From an uncultured Treponema sp. (lineage in GTDB: Bacteria; Spirochaetota; Spirochaetia; Treponematales; Treponemataceae): a stretch of DNA of 64,000 nt. The notes beneath the pieces were generated by a model that searched no databases, was not told the origin of the DNA, and worked only from the letters and a program-made list of their open reading frames with translations. The stretch is from positions 62,001 through 126,000 of the forward strand of contig ONHK01000004.1 in NCBI GenBank assembly GCA_900317625.1, read 5' to 3'. Shown in pieces: positions 42,526 to 51,203 of this stretch; positions within the stretch are counted from its first letter, which is position 1, and each line of letters begins with the position of its first letter. The position numbers and the translations under genes are program-made.

Positions 42526-43142
42526 ACGACAATGATTTTCAGAAAGGAATTTTAATAAAGCAATATAGAATCAGTATTTTCAAGGAAGTCTTTAGAAAAT
42601 CGATTCATTTGTGCAGCGCATTTGTTCCGACTCTGCTGACTTTTGCATACAAACCGGTTCTTGTGCTTTTGTTTGCTGCATTGATTTTTTATTCGTTTAC
42701 AGAATTTGTAAGATTGAAGGGAATAAATGTTCCTGTTGTTTCAAGAATCACTTCAATTGCGGCAAGAAAACGCGATGAAAACAAATTTGTTCTTGGTCCT
42801 GTAACTTTGGTTGTTGGAATTATTGCCGCCGCGCTCTTGTGGAAGCCAGATGCTGCCAGAATTGGAATTTACGCGCTTGCATTTGGAGATGGACTTGCAA
42901 GTCTTGTTGGAAAACTTATCGGGCGAATCCATATTCCATTCACAAAAGGAAAAACTGCCGCCGGAAGCCTTGCGTGTTTTTATGCGGTTTTTATTTCTTC
43001 GTTCTGCGTTGGAAAAAATGCTCTGGTTTCGTTGATTCTTGCGTTTGTCGCAATGATTGTAGAAATAATTCCTATGACAGATTTCGACAACATTGTGATT
43101 CCGATTGTAATTGGCGGACTTGCGCAATATCTTCTTTTTTAG
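42522..43142 (+). CDS. Dolichol kinase/CTP-dependent diacylglycerol kinase-like membrane protein
   Basis: 206 residues with about seven membrane helices. 'RKSIHLCSAFVPTLLTF' near the N-terminus and 'FGDGLASLVGKLIG' followed by 'GKTAAGSLACFY' match the SEC59/DGK1 family, related to phosphatidate cytidylyltransferases. Members phosphorylate lipid alcohols with CTP. The substrate here is unknown. The ATG overlaps the TGA of the TPR gene (ATGA at 42522). Confidence 0.75.
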   Translation: MNDNDFQKGILIKQYRISIFKEVFRKSIHLCSAFVPTLLTFAYKPVLVLLFAALIFYSFTEFVRLKGINVPVVSRITSIAARKRDENKFVLGPVTLVVGIIAAALLWKPDAARIGIYALAFGDGLASLVGKLIGRIHIPFTKGKTAAGSLACFYAVFISSFCVGKNALVSLILAFVAMIVEIIPMTDFDNIVIPIVIGGLAQYLLF

Positions 43143-43146
43143 TTTG

Positions 43147-43962
43147 TTAATTCCAAAGATATTGGCTGTGCAGTGCCCTTAAGTAATTGTATGTTCCAAC
43201 AAAAAGCGGAACAGTTCCCAAAATTGTTGTAAGAATGCTGTAGGATTGAATCATTATAAAATATCCGATAATCAGAAAAATAAAGCTTACAAAAAGTTTT
43301 GAGTTGCTGTGCGTAAGGATTTTTTTTATAAGCTGAGAAATTATTGCCACAATAAAAACAATCATCAGCATAAAATAAATCATTTTCCCGAATCCGATTC
43401 TTAAGGCTCCAATCGGAAGAACAAGATTTGTGTTTACCGGAACAAGTTTTGCAATAAAAAGTGAAAAAACAATAATTCCAATCAATGTCTGCTCAGTGTA
43501 TTGCCGGCTTTCAGAATTGCTGTAAATCACGGAAAACAATAGACTTAGCGGAGCGACAGTTCTTCCCAAAATCAAGGTGTTTGTTACAAAAATTTCAAGT
43601 GCGTTTGCGTTTTCCCATAAATTTAAAAATGGAGTTATTAGCCGGTGATGTTCCATAAAAACCGCAAAAAGAAACATGACAAAATATATTATTTCAGTTG
43701 ACTGGGTTTTTTCAAATTCAACATTGATGAATACAAGAAACGCAAAATCATATATTAATAGAAGAAAAATGCTTGCGACAATCGCGTAAATGTTACATTC
43801 AGTAAGAAAAAATCCTCTTGGATAAGATTCAGGAATGTTTGATGGCAAAGAAATTCCTGTTGTGTAAAGCTTTATTCCAAAAAAAATTCCATATCCTACA
43901 AGTGTAAGAAGAGAAATGAACATCAAGCAGCTAAAAATTATGTTTCTGGTTTTTATTTTCAT
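43147..43962 (-). CDS. Polytopic membrane protein, unknown
   Basis: 271 residues with seven predicted membrane helices and short loops. Clear helices lie at about 10-30, 58-80, 88-106, 150-170, 190-208 and 225-262. 'FMEHHRLITPFLNLW' is the most distinctive stretch. I do not recognise a family. It could be a 7TM-type sensor or a transporter fragment of lineage-specific type. It converges on the dolichol-kinase-like gene with 4 bases between stops. Confidence 0.65.
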   Translation of the reverse strand: MKIKTRNIIFSCLMFISLLTLVGYGIFFGIKLYTTGISLPSNIPESYPRGFFLTECNIYAIVASIFLLLIYDFAFLVFINVEFEKTQSTEIIYFVMFLFAVFMEHHRLITPFLNLWENANALEIFVTNTLILGRTVAPLSLLFSVIYSNSESRQYTEQTLIGIIVFSLFIAKLVPVNTNLVLPIGALRIGFGKMIYFMLMIVFIVAIISQLIKKILTHSNSKLFVSFIFLIIGYFIMIQSYSILTTILGTVPLFVGTYNYLRALHSQYLWN

Positions 43963-44080
43963 CTGAAAAAATATTAACCTTTAAGCAAATATTAGTAAAG
44001 AGTTGCTTTTAATTACCGAAAATCAATATGTAGAGAATTTTAGAAATGTTGATTTTATAGCAGCTTTTCTTGGGGGAACT

Positions 44081-44917
44081 ATGAAAAAGTTAATAGTTTG
44101 TGGGATGCTTGGAATTTTTACAGCGTTTGCTTCTTTTGCCGGCGATTCTGCGGTTCTTGTTGACAATGGTTTTTCTGCGGATGGAAATTATTATATTTTT
44201 GGTCAATACGGAAAAATTGACAAGAAATTTCAAGGCTGGGCTGAAATTTACACAGTTGATGTTTTAAAAAATGACTATGTTGACAATGAAGTTTACAAAG
44301 TAAAACCTTCTGCTGTGACATTTGATAAGACTGGAAAAGAAGTCTACGAATCGCTTGCGGGAAAAAATTATCTTTCAATAAAAAAATATAATTGCACACA
44401 AAATAGCCCGAATCAGATTTTGTATATCCGGGAGGAAGAAAAAAAATCTGGAACGGATAAAATTGAATTCAAGGATTTTATCAGTTCTGTAAGTGACGAC
44501 CAGGCTTATTACCACGTTAATCTTGTTCCTTCTGTTAGCGGCGAAGGACTCAACGTAAAATCGTCTTTTTATATAAATCTTGAAAAACAGGATTCAAAAG
44601 GAAATATTCTTGCGCGTCAGAGAATCGGAAATCCTGAAATTACAAGAAAAGGTGTAAAAAATTATAAAATTGAGCGGATTGTATGCGATAAAACCGGAAA
44701 AAATCTTGTCTTCATTGTTGAAAAAACAATGGAAGATAAAACTGGAATAAATATTCGTTATATGATTGAAACTGCAAGACTTAATGATGATTTTTTTACA
44801 AATCTTGCAGAACCTGAAAAATCTGAAGAAAATCTTGATTCAGATGAAGGCGCGAATGATTCTGTTGAAGTTTCTGATTCTTCAGAAAGCGCCGATCTTT
44901 ACATTGATGCAAAATAA
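44081..44917 (+). CDS. Secreted protein of the DUF2259 type
   Basis: 278 residues from the ATG at 44081, where GGGGG precedes a standard signal peptide ('MKKLIVCGMLGIFTAFASFA'). A longer in-frame start at 44003 has no such signal. The mature protein has repeated beta segments and 'FSADGNYYIFGQYGKIDKK', typical of the predicted secreted DUF2259 family known from treponemes. The C-terminal 30 residues are acidic and Ser-rich. No function is known. Confidence 0.75.
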   Translation: MKKLIVCGMLGIFTAFASFAGDSAVLVDNGFSADGNYYIFGQYGKIDKKFQGWAEIYTVDVLKNDYVDNEVYKVKPSAVTFDKTGKEVYESLAGKNYLSIKKYNCTQNSPNQILYIREEEKKSGTDKIEFKDFISSVSDDQAYYHVNLVPSVSGEGLNVKSSFYINLEKQDSKGNILARQRIGNPEITRKGVKNYKIERIVCDKTGKNLVFIVEKTMEDKTGINIRYMIETARLNDDFFTNLAEPEKSEENLDSDEGANDSVEVSDSSESADLYIDAK

Positions 44918-44971
44918 TCTTTGAGGCGGCAAAACGCTGTCTAAATGATCTTTTTGTCATATTTTACCTCC

Positions 44972-45007
44972 ATCCACTGGTTTCGTTGATTCCGGTGGAT
45001 TTTTTTT
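44972..45007 (+). terminator. Terminator after the DUF2259 gene
   Basis: ATCCACTGG (44972-44980) pairs with CCGGTGGAT (44992-45000), one G-T pair, followed by seven T. Confidence 0.8.
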
Positions 45008-45016
45008 GCAAAAAAT

Positions 45017-45057
45017 TTGTGATTCATTTCCGTTTTTGATATTTTTTTGCGATAAAT
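45017..45057 (+). promoter_or_regulatory. Promoter module before the LTD lipoprotein gene
   Basis: TTGTGATTCATTTCCG, a T-rich spacer and TTTGCGATAAAT. It matches 5035-5075 and 59663-59703 at most positions. Expected transcript start is about 45060, about 50 bases before the gene. Confidence 0.5.
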
Positions 45058-45106
45058 ACTATGAAAAAGAATCTGGATAAAATCGGATTTTTTTTCTGGA
45101 GGTTTT

Positions 45107-46156
45107 ATGTTCAAAAAAATAAAGGAAGTTCCGGGTTTTGTGTGGATTTTGCTGAAAACACTTTTGATTTCTGGAGTTGTGCTTGCTGTTTGCGGTCCTG
45201 TTTCGTGTAAAGCTACGGAGGAAGGAATTGTTCTTGTTAATGACAGTTATTCTTGTCCGAAAATTGAAGATTTTTATGTTACCGGGGAAAATTCTGCGCG
45301 GATTGTTTTTGATCAGAAAGTTGCTTTAAAAGGCTTTAGTTTAAATCCGTTGGTTTCAGTTGAAAAAGTAAATGTGGAATGTTCGGAAAGTGAAGAAAGT
45401 TTGTGTCTTGTTGATGTGATTTTTTCTGAGAATTTACAGATTGGCGAAAAATATAGTTTTTATGGAGAAGTTTCTGATAGAATCGGAAATTCTTTGACTT
45501 TCAGTTTGCCGTTGCTGGGATTTAATGGAAGAATTCCTGATATTGAGATTACAGAAATTCATCCGAAATATGCAAGCGGAAGCAATTCTTCTGGAAAATA
45601 TTATAAATGCGAATTTATTGAGCTAAGGATTTTGAGCGATGGAAATCTTTCGGGGCTGGAACTTTACAGTGCCTATGACGGAGCGGCGAAAAGTTTTGTT
45701 TTTCCTGCGCTGGAAGTTTTTCGTGGCGAGATTTTAATTGTTCATTTGCGGAAAAAAGATGATGCTGCTGTGAGCGAACTTGGAAGTGATTTGACTTTAT
45801 CAAAGTCGAAGTATTCTAGCGACAAGGCGAGGGACTTGTGGGCGGAAAATGAAAATGCGCGGCTTGGCGATGAAATGGATGTGATTTTGCTTAGGAATTC
45901 TGGGAACGGCACGATTATTGACAGCGTTTGTTATGCTGAAGAATCTTCTGTAGATTGGAAATCTGATGAGATGAAAAATGCTGCGAAAATGGCTGTGGAA
46001 TCAGGAAAGTGGAATGATTCCAGCATTGCGGGTGCGATAAAATTAAACAAATTAACAGCCAGCAAGTCAATCGAGCGAATCGCGGAGGAATGTTCTGCCG
46101 AAAGCTGGCGGATGACTGCAACAAGCAAAGAAACTCCTGGAGAAGTGGCTTATTAG
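45107..46156 (+). CDS. Lipoprotein with lamin-tail-like (LTD) domain
   Basis: 349 residues. An N-terminal helix ends in lipobox 'GPVSC', so the protein is lipid-anchored. Residues about 50-145 are an Ig/CARDB-like beta domain. From 'IEITEIHPKYASG' on, with 'CEFIELRILSDGNLSGLELY' and later 'GDEMDVILLRNSGNGTIID', the pattern fits the lamin-tail domain found in many bacterial surface proteins and nucleases. GGAGG lies 6 bases before the ATG. Surface exposure is plausible; the ligand is unknown. Confidence 0.65.
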   Translation: MFKKIKEVPGFVWILLKTLLISGVVLAVCGPVSCKATEEGIVLVNDSYSCPKIEDFYVTGENSARIVFDQKVALKGFSLNPLVSVEKVNVECSESEESLCLVDVIFSENLQIGEKYSFYGEVSDRIGNSLTFSLPLLGFNGRIPDIEITEIHPKYASGSNSSGKYYKCEFIELRILSDGNLSGLELYSAYDGAAKSFVFPALEVFRGEILIVHLRKKDDAAVSELGSDLTLSKSKYSSDKARDLWAENENARLGDEMDVILLRNSGNGTIIDSVCYAEESSVDWKSDEMKNAAKMAVESGKWNDSSIAGAIKLNKLTASKSIERIAEECSAESWRMTATSKETPGEVAY

Positions 46157-46210
46157 GCATGTATAGTTTTTTGAACAAAAACCTTCATTTTTATCTTCTG
46201 TTTTGTAATA

Positions 46211-46239
46211 TGGACTAGTTGGCTTTTCTGTGTTAAATT
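46211..46239 (+). promoter_or_regulatory. Promoter of the U32 gene, leaderless
   Basis: TGGACT (46211-46216), 17 bases, TAAATT (46234-46239), 7 bases, ATG at 46247. No ribosome-binding site. Confidence 0.45.
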
Positions 46240-46246
46240 ATTCGTT

Positions 46247-48526
46247 ATGTGTGAATTATTAGCACCTGCGGGTAATATTGAATCATTGGACGCCGCTATT
46301 GGCGAAGGCGCTGACGCTGTATATCTTGGCTTAAAATCGTTTAATGCAAGACTTAGAACTTCTAATTTTGCCTGGAATCAGTTTGAGGCTGCTGTTGGAG
46401 CGGTTCATCGTCTTGGAAAAAAAGTTTATGTTACTGTAAATACCGTTTGTGAGGAAAAAGAAACTGAACGGCTTTACAGATTCTTGGCGTATCTCGACAG
46501 AATTCATCCCGACGGTCTTATAGTTCAGGATTTGGGAATTATTCGTATGTGCCAGGAATTTTTTCCGAATCTGGAACTTCATGCTTCAACCCAGATGAAT
46601 GTAGAAAGCGCGGCTGCTGCGAATCTTTTGTATGAAGAAGGTTTGAAGCGCGTTGTTGTTGCCCGCGAGCTTGGTTTTGAAGAAATAAAATATATAAAAG
46701 AACACACAAAAGCTGAAATTGAAATGTTTGTTCACGGGGCGCTCTGTGTAAGCGAATCTGGACTTTGTCTGTTTTCAAGTTTTTTGGGCGGAAAATCTGC
46801 AAACCGCGGAATGTGTGCCCAGGCTTGCCGCCGTTATTACACTGCGGAATATCCGGAAGGAATAAAGCAGGGCTATTATTTTTCTCCCTGTGATTTGCAG
46901 CTTATTGAACAGATTCCGGAGCTTTGTGATTTGGGAATCAATTCGTTTAAGATTGAAGGACGCATGAAGAGCGCTGAATACGTTGGAAGTGTTGTTGCGG
47001 CTTATCGTTATGTGATTGACCATTACAAGGAAGACAGAAAAGGTGCTGTTGCAACTGGAAAACGGATGCTTGCTTCAGATTTTGCCCGCTCAAAGACAAC
47101 TTATTGGTACGGATTTAAGGATGTAAAGGATGGCGTTGAAAATGCCGGTTCTAAGATTTTGAATCCAAATCAGGCTGGAGGAACTGGAATTTATTTAGGA
47201 ACAGTTTCCCGCGTAAGAAAAGCTCCTGACGGTCTTATTGAGGAAGTGAAGAAAAATGCGGCTCCAGATGCAGATCCTTCAAGCCTTAAAATTCAGATGG
47301 CAATGCTTGCAGGTGGAAATTATGACCCTGATCCGGGGGATTCAATTCGCTTGCACAGTAAAGATGATTCTGGCAGAACGAGCCATAAAGTTCGCAGTGT
47401 TGAAATTGATGATGATGGACACCGCTGGGTAGATATTCCTCTTAGCCACAGAATTGGAGACAGCGTTTATCTTCTGCAGATAAAATCGATGTCAAAACGT
47501 TATCCAAAAGTTTTGCCTGGCGATTTGAGCAAATTCAGAAAGCAGCCTGCTGATGAAAAACTTCCGTTCCTTGATGTTACTCCAGTTGAGGGCAGGGAAC
47601 TTTCTTATTTTCCTGAAGGAATTTATGTTCAAGTTTCTACAATTGATGATGTGTTCCTTGCCCAGGCTCTTCATCCGGTGCGGCTTATTATAGAATTTAC
47701 CTGCGACACAAAATATGACTTGCTTACTGGAAAAACAGTTCTTCCGATTTCAAAAAAAGCGATTTATATTTCGCTTGACCCTTATTGTCCGGCTTCAAAA
47801 GAAGAGGAACTTCGCGCGGATTTAGAGAATCTTATTGAAAAAGGTTATACAAGTTTTGTTGTTAACAATATTGCCCAGATACAGATGCTAAAAGGAAAAA
47901 ATGTCCATATAATCGCGGGACCTTATCTTTATACATTCAACAGGTGGGCAGTTTCTTTTTTTGAAAATCAGGATATTGGTGCTTTTGTTATGCCGTATGA
48001 AGATTCTAGAAAAAATCTTGAGGCAACTTTTGACCAGAATGTACGTGCAAGGGTTTTGGTTCCTGTTTTTGCTTATCCTGCACTTTTTAGAATTAGATTC
48101 AAACTTCCAGAAGATTATGGATTCACTTATTTTTCTGACAAAGAAGAAGGAATGTTCAAAGTTGTTTCTTCTGATGATGGTTCATTTGTAATGCCGGAAT
48201 TGCCGTTCTCTTTGCTTGATAAGACAGAATTTCTTTCCCAGGCAGGATTCAAGAAAATTCTGGTGGATTTTTCAAAGACAAAACTTACAAAAGGTCAGAT
48301 AAAGAATGTAAGCAGCTCATTGTTTAAAAAGCAGCCTTTCCCGGAAGTGAACCGCTTTAACTGGAAAGATGGTTTTTATAATCCTCAGCAGATTGAAGAA
48401 TATAAAGCCAGCAACGAACGTGCTGCCGCCGCAAGATTGGCTCAAACAAAGGGAGGTAGTCGCAAGCCTAAAGCTCGTGGCGGAGTTGTCCGCGCTGGCA
48501 GGAAAAATCAAAACAGAAAATACTAG
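46247..48526 (+). CDS. U32 family protein (TrhP/RlhA type RNA hydroxylase)
   Basis: 759 residues. It starts 'MCELLAPAGNIESLDAAI' and has the U32 signature 'EMFVHGALCVSESGLCLFSS' followed by 'NRGMCAQACRRYY', with Cys residues that may hold an iron-sulphur cluster. Once called collagenases, these proteins are now known to hydroxylate tRNA (TrhP) or 23S rRNA (RlhA). The length with a C-terminal half (about 330-700) is nearer RlhA. The last 40 residues are very basic ('RKPKARGGVVRAGRKNQNRK'), suiting RNA binding. Which RNA is modified cannot be told. Confidence 0.85.
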   Translation: MCELLAPAGNIESLDAAIGEGADAVYLGLKSFNARLRTSNFAWNQFEAAVGAVHRLGKKVYVTVNTVCEEKETERLYRFLAYLDRIHPDGLIVQDLGIIRMCQEFFPNLELHASTQMNVESAAAANLLYEEGLKRVVVARELGFEEIKYIKEHTKAEIEMFVHGALCVSESGLCLFSSFLGGKSANRGMCAQACRRYYTAEYPEGIKQGYYFSPCDLQLIEQIPELCDLGINSFKIEGRMKSAEYVGSVVAAYRYVIDHYKEDRKGAVATGKRMLASDFARSKTTYWYGFKDVKDGVENAGSKILNPNQAGGTGIYLGTVSRVRKAPDGLIEEVKKNAAPDADPSSLKIQMAMLAGGNYDPDPGDSIRLHSKDDSGRTSHKVRSVEIDDDGHRWVDIPLSHRIGDSVYLLQIKSMSKRYPKVLPGDLSKFRKQPADEKLPFLDVTPVEGRELSYFPEGIYVQVSTIDDVFLAQALHPVRLIIEFTCDTKYDLLTGKTVLPISKKAIYISLDPYCPASKEEELRADLENLIEKGYTSFVVNNIAQIQMLKGKNVHIIAGPYLYTFNRWAVSFFENQDIGAFVMPYEDSRKNLEATFDQNVRARVLVPVFAYPALFRIRFKLPEDYGFTYFSDKEEGMFKVVSSDDGSFVMPELPFSLLDKTEFLSQAGFKKILVDFSKTKLTKGQIKNVSSSLFKKQPFPEVNRFNWKDGFYNPQQIEEYKASNERAAAARLAQTKGGSRKPKARGGVVRAGRKNQNRKY

Positions 48527-48549
48527 AAATTCACCTTTTCTGTTCTAGC

Positions 48550-49017
48550 CTAAAAAGCTATTGCTTCTTCTGGAATCTGTTCCTGAATTTCCTCAGAAAC
48601 GGCAGCCTGATTTGCTTCTTTCATTGCTTCAAGTTTTTCTTCAGAAGTGCCTGCTGTTTCAGAAGAATTTCCTGTGATTTCAGAAGTAAGGCGTTTTTTA
48701 AATTCAACGTGTTCTGCAATAATTGATATTCTGCTGGCAGTTTTGCCTTCGCTGTTTGTCCATCGGCTCTGCTTTAGCCGTCCAACAACTCTGATTCCTC
48801 TGCCTTTTTCACAATTTTTCTGGCAAGATTCAGCCATTTTCCCGAAAGTTTCAATGTTGAAGAAAGAAACTTCATTAACGCCTTCACCGTCCGTATTCTT
48901 GTAAAAACGATTTACCGCAACAGGAATGTTACAGATTTTGTGGCCATTCGCAGTTTCCTTGAATTCTGGTTCGCGAGTTACATTTCCTTCAATAATAAGA
49001 GAGTTTAGTTGATTCAT
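48550..49017 (-). CDS. ssb: Single-stranded DNA-binding protein
   Basis: 155 residues. The OB fold starts 'MNQLNSLIIEGNVTREPEF' and continues with 'FFNIETFGKMAESC' and 'GRGIRVVGRLKQSRW'. The C-terminus is acidic and ends 'EEAIAF', a weak version of the usual acidic tip ending in Pro-Phe that binds repair proteins. A GAGG site precedes the ATG. It stands alone, converging on the U32 gene. Confidence 0.88.
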   Translation of the reverse strand: MNQLNSLIIEGNVTREPEFKETANGHKICNIPVAVNRFYKNTDGEGVNEVSFFNIETFGKMAESCQKNCEKGRGIRVVGRLKQSRWTNSEGKTASRISIIAEHVEFKKRLTSEITGNSSETAGTSEEKLEAMKEANQAAVSEEIQEQIPEEAIAF

Positions 49018-49091
49018 AAAAATACCTCATTTTGAATGCAATTTGCTTTTTGCCGGCTATAAAAAGCGACGGTTTATTTTTGTCCGTCACT

Positions 49092-49133
49092 TATATATAG
49101 CAATTCTTTTTCAAAATAAGAAATGAATCACAA
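49092..49133 (-). promoter_or_regulatory. ssb promoter module
   Basis: On the - strand: TTGTGATTCATTTC (49133-49120), then TTTTGA and TTGCTATATATA, an extended -10-like box. It shares its upstream part exactly with the modules at 5035 and 45017. Confidence 0.45.
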
Positions 49134-49161
49134 AAAAAATTGAAAATTATTTGATTATTTT

Positions 49162-51072
49162 TTATCCATTTGAAAGAAGTCTGAGCATATAAAGTTCAAC
49201 GTAGATTGTAAGGGCTTCCTCTTCCTTGATTTTCTGCATGTTAGGAGTTTTTACAAGACCTTCCGCAAGAGAACGCAATCTGTTTTCGTCAAATGTCTGT
49301 GCGGAAATTGTACGCATTATTTTCCGTGTGTAATCCCTGATCAGGCAATTTACATCCTCTGCAAGGCTGTTATGAGCCTCTTTTGTAATCATCTTGTTCC
49401 AGATTTTTCCGTATGAATCAAGTTCCCTGTCGATTGTTGAACCAGAAGGAACAAGCTCTTCCGCGATATTTTTTGCGGCGGCCTGAATCGCTTCTTTTTT
49501 GTTCATGGATTTTGCAGGTTTCTGAAGCTCTTCATCATCTGGAATGTCATCTGCGGTAAATTCTTTCTGGGCAATTTTATTTTGGGTAGTTTTACGTTTT
49601 TTCTTTGAAAAAAGACTTGCGAGCCACGAGATAACCGGAATTGTGTACCAGAACGGAAGCATCATTTTTGCATTTGCAAGAATTGTCGTGTTTTTCAGCA
49701 TAAGAAGTTCCGAATATGAAACCAGTTTTCCGCCCGAAAAAATATGGAATGTCGGTTCAGAAGAATTATGGTCACTTTCATAGTTGAGCATTGTAAGAAA
49801 ATTTGCGTTCAGCAAAGCGTACAGAACAGGAGAAAGGTCGTGGATTTCTTTTTTCAGGCAGTTTTCAAAATCTTTTTCGCTGCGCATTTCCGGTAGTTTC
49901 TCGTAGTTGCTGAGAATTTTAAACCATTTGTCTGTAAGATGTTTTTCAATCGTGTCGTGGGCTTCGTTTGCAAGTCTGATTACAAGCGGAAAAACTTTTG
50001 TTTTATAGATGAAATATCGCGCTCCAGTTTCAATTTTGAACACAAGAACCTGCGGAAGCTCGTTATTTTCACATTCAGTTGTGATTTTCTGAAGAAATTC
50101 CTTTAAATCTTCTTCGTCGTATTGTCCGTAAAGCAGAGCGCCTTTTGAATCTTTAAGTTTTAAAATGCTTTCCATTGAAAAGAAATACGGCGGACGCGCA
50201 AGAGCGGCTCTAAGTTCGTTCAACGCATTTTCCTTGTTCTGCTGTTTTGAGGCTTTTTCCTTTAAAGTCATCATCCAGACTTCAGAAACCGCGACTGCCT
50301 GCAGGACATTTGTGTCTTCTGTTGTGCGGTCTTTTATTTTTTCAAAATCAAGGCGGATAAAATAGCAGAGCTGATTCCAAAAATAGAACGCATCGCCTGA
50401 AAAATCAAAAGTCTGGTCAGAAGTGTCCGGGTGCTGAAGAAATTTTGTAAAAAACGCCTGCGCGGCAATTTCTTTGCTTGGATTCGCGACACGCACTTTT
50501 TTCTGGAAGTAATCGTGATATTCATCTTTTTTGAGCATATTGCGGATTTTAGCCATTGCATCACGAGTAACAAAATTTATTGGAACACATTCAGGAACAA
50601 GAAGAGAAGGAATATCGCGCGGCATAAGAATGCAGAAAAGCTTTGGAGATTTTGTGTTCTGTTTTATCTGCCATTCTTCTACAGCATCTTCAAGTGATTT
50701 TTTTTCAAGTGCCTCTGCTGGAAGTTGCTTCGGAAGGTCATTTACGCACGGAAAAGGAATCTGCGGATTTGATAAAATTTCCTTGTATTTATTTGCATAA
50801 TAAATTGAATATGCCGTTATGCAGGCAATTGTGATTTTTCCGCCGTTTTGCTGAATCAGAAAAACTTCATGCTTGTTTTGGTAGTCTTCCAGTTCTTTTA
50901 AAAGAGTCGATTCTGGAACTTCAAGATATTGAACCAAGTCAGGTTGTTCTTCCAGATTTCGTGAAGCGTATTTTTTTAAGTAATCACAAAACTCTCTAAA
51001 ATTGATGAAAGCCGATCCCTGTTTTTTTGCGTATTGCCTAAGAATCGTTCCCAAATTTGCAGATGTAGACAT
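49162..51072 (-). CDS. Large hypothetical protein, Treponema type
   Basis: 636 residues, not recognised. The N-terminal ~100 residues look like a helical, winged-helix-like part ('FINFREFCDYLKKYASRN'). The middle is mixed helix and strand with 'LARPPYFFSMESILKLKD'. A hydrophobic segment at about 470-490 ('MMLPFWYTIPVISWLASLFS') is followed by 'KKKRKTTQNK', suggesting one membrane anchor or a hairpin. The C-terminal part is helical. No signal peptide. It is a single gene between ssb and the divergent hisC. The size and lack of a known domain make it a good target for structure-based search. Confidence 0.7.
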   Translation of the reverse strand: MSTSANLGTILRQYAKKQGSAFINFREFCDYLKKYASRNLEEQPDLVQYLEVPESTLLKELEDYQNKHEVFLIQQNGGKITIACITAYSIYYANKYKEILSNPQIPFPCVNDLPKQLPAEALEKKSLEDAVEEWQIKQNTKSPKLFCILMPRDIPSLLVPECVPINFVTRDAMAKIRNMLKKDEYHDYFQKKVRVANPSKEIAAQAFFTKFLQHPDTSDQTFDFSGDAFYFWNQLCYFIRLDFEKIKDRTTEDTNVLQAVAVSEVWMMTLKEKASKQQNKENALNELRAALARPPYFFSMESILKLKDSKGALLYGQYDEEDLKEFLQKITTECENNELPQVLVFKIETGARYFIYKTKVFPLVIRLANEAHDTIEKHLTDKWFKILSNYEKLPEMRSEKDFENCLKKEIHDLSPVLYALLNANFLTMLNYESDHNSSEPTFHIFSGGKLVSYSELLMLKNTTILANAKMMLPFWYTIPVISWLASLFSKKKRKTTQNKIAQKEFTADDIPDDEELQKPAKSMNKKEAIQAAAKNIAEELVPSGSTIDRELDSYGKIWNKMITKEAHNSLAEDVNCLIRDYTRKIMRTISAQTFDENRLRSLAEGLVKTPNMQKIKEEEALTIYVELYMLRLLSNG

Positions 51073-51203
51073 AGAATTAATTATAAACGTAAAATATTTT
51101 ATTCACAAGAAGTTTTAGAACCTTGCGCAAAAATTAATTCATTCAGCTTGTTTTATTGAATAAAAACATTTATAGCAATAAAATATAAAAAAGGAAAAAA
51201 CTT

